Shown here piece by piece: positions 6,125 to 6,705 of a DNA stretch of 6,705 nt (positions within the stretch are counted from its first letter, which is position 1; every line of letters begins with the position of its first letter). The DNA lies in contig JBPCRW010000038.1 in NCBI GenBank assembly GCA_050996405.1, positions 1 to 6,705 of the forward strand, written 5' to 3'. Position numbers and translations under genes: made by a program. The notes beneath the pieces are model-generated. The model was not told the origin of the DNA, made no database searches, and worked only from the letters and a program-made list of their open reading frames with translations. The stretch is from JBPCRW01 sp050996405. GTDB taxonomy: Bacteria; Acidobacteriota; Blastocatellia; Pyrinomonadales; Pyrinomonadaceae.

Positions 6125-6705
6125 TTACATATTGACGCAAGTTCCGCGCTTCAAAAATTGCCCGTCGCCCGCCTTTCCTTTATGCTCGCCGTTTTCAATC
6201 ACAACGCGCCCGCGTGATAAAACGGTTTCAACTTTGCCTTTTACTTTCCAGCCTTCGTAGGACGAATAATCGACGTTCATATGTTCGTGCGCTGCGCCGA
6301 AAGTATGTTCCTTTTCGGGGTCGAAAATCACAATGTCGGCATCCGAACCGACGGCGATTGTTCCTTTTTTCGGGAACAGCCCGAACATTTTCGCGGCGGC
6401 GGTTGACGTGAGTTCGACAAAACGGTTTAGCGAGATTCGGTTTTCGACGACTCCGCCGTTGTAAATCAGCGACATTCGATTTTCCACGCCGGGCGCGCCG
6501 TTCGGGATTTTTGAAAAATCATTTACGCCCAATTCTTTTTGCTCTTTCATACAAAACGGGCAATGGTCGGTGGAAATGACTTGCAGGTCGTCCATTTTCA
6601 AACCTTTCCACAATTCCGCCTGATTGTGTTTTTCACGAAGCGGCGGTGTCATCACATATTTCGCGCCTTCAAAATCTTCGCCGTAATCTTCGATTGAATG
6701 GAAAA
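6125..6705 (-). CDS. hydA: Dihydropyrimidinase/D-hydantoinase (N-terminal part beyond window)
   Basis: The C-terminal 192 residues are present, about 40% of the usual length; the reading frame is open to the right edge, so the start lies outside. The enzyme hydrolyses 5,6-dihydrouracil or dihydrothymine to N-carbamoyl-beta-amino acids, and also hydantoins, using a binuclear metal centre. Visible hallmarks, in fragment numbering, are FEGAKYVMTPPLREK (11-25), STDHCPF (44-50) whose Asp46 is the metal-bound catalytic base, and the IPNGAPGVE substrate loop (66-74). LNRFVELTSTAAAKMFGL (92-109) and GTIAVGSDADIVIFDP (114-129) follow. An internal GTG at 6655 could be taken for a start, but the family sequence clearly continues upstream. 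The neighbouring NCS1 permease and mmsA fit reductive pyrimidine catabolism, in the cytosol. The symbol follows common usage for this family. Confidence 0.93.
   Translation of the reverse strand, partial: FHSIEDYGEDFEGAKYVMTPPLREKHNQAELWKGLKMDDLQVISTDHCPFCMKEQKELGVNDFSKIPNGAPGVENRMSLIYNGGVVENRISLNRFVELTSTAAAKMFGLFPKKGTIAVGSDADIVIFDPEKEHTFGAAHEHMNVDYSSYEGWKVKGKVETVLSRGRVVIENGEHKGKAGDGQFLKRGTCVNM

Noticed and set aside
6125..6655. Dihydropyrimidinase starting at the GTG at 6655
   Set aside because: The frame stays open to the window edge and the upstream residues match the family, so the GTG is internal and the gene is cut by the window.
1..6705. CRISPR array, tRNA, rRNA, insertion-sequence transposase or phage genes
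   Set aside because: No regularly spaced repeats, no tRNA-like cloverleaf, no rRNA text and no transposase, integrase or phage motif was seen on either strand.

Overview
The window carries a one-directional set of genes, all on the minus strand, from what looks like an acidobacterial (perhaps Blastocatellia-like) chromosome. The main taxonomic hint is the truncated CxxCH cytochrome at the left edge, a family (reaction-centre cytochrome c subunit-like) that is expanded in Acidobacteriota. The moderate GC content and the style of the PIN/antitoxin pair fit but do not prove this. No sequence search was possible, so the assignment is inference.

Reading in the direction of transcription (right to left): the 3' part of a dihydropyrimidinase (6125-6705, start beyond the window); a hairpin-bearing gap; a class I SAM-dependent methyltransferase (5090-6022); a truncated remnant of a large AAA-ATPase/TPR regulator (4623-5114); a 249-bp gap with a hairpin, a possible promoter and a repeat-like segment; an NCS1-family nucleobase/allantoin/hydantoin permease (2859-4373); a helix-turn-helix-like gene broken by one in-frame amber codon (2507-2824); an overlapping antitoxin/PIN-toxin pair (2213-2479 and 1762-2220); a CoA-acylating methylmalonate/malonate-semialdehyde dehydrogenase (283-1740); and the start of a signal-peptide-bearing c-type cytochrome (1-271, continues off the left edge).

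Three of these genes make a coherent pathway, the reductive breakdown of uracil and thymine. The permease would bring in the base or hydantoin-like compound. Dihydropyrimidinase opens the dihydropyrimidine ring. The semialdehyde dehydrogenase converts the final malonate or methylmalonate semialdehyde to acetyl-CoA or propionyl-CoA. Dihydropyrimidine dehydrogenase, beta-ureidopropionase and the aminotransferase are not in the window and may lie to its right.

The pathway genes are separated by unrelated or decaying material: a toxin-antitoxin module, two pseudogenes and dispersed-repeat-like segments, one of which seems to supply the last codons and stop of the permease. I see no clearly undescribed system. 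The most notable points are the repeat-derived permease tail, the doubly deleted regulator remnant abutting the methyltransferase, and the single-stop pseudogene.
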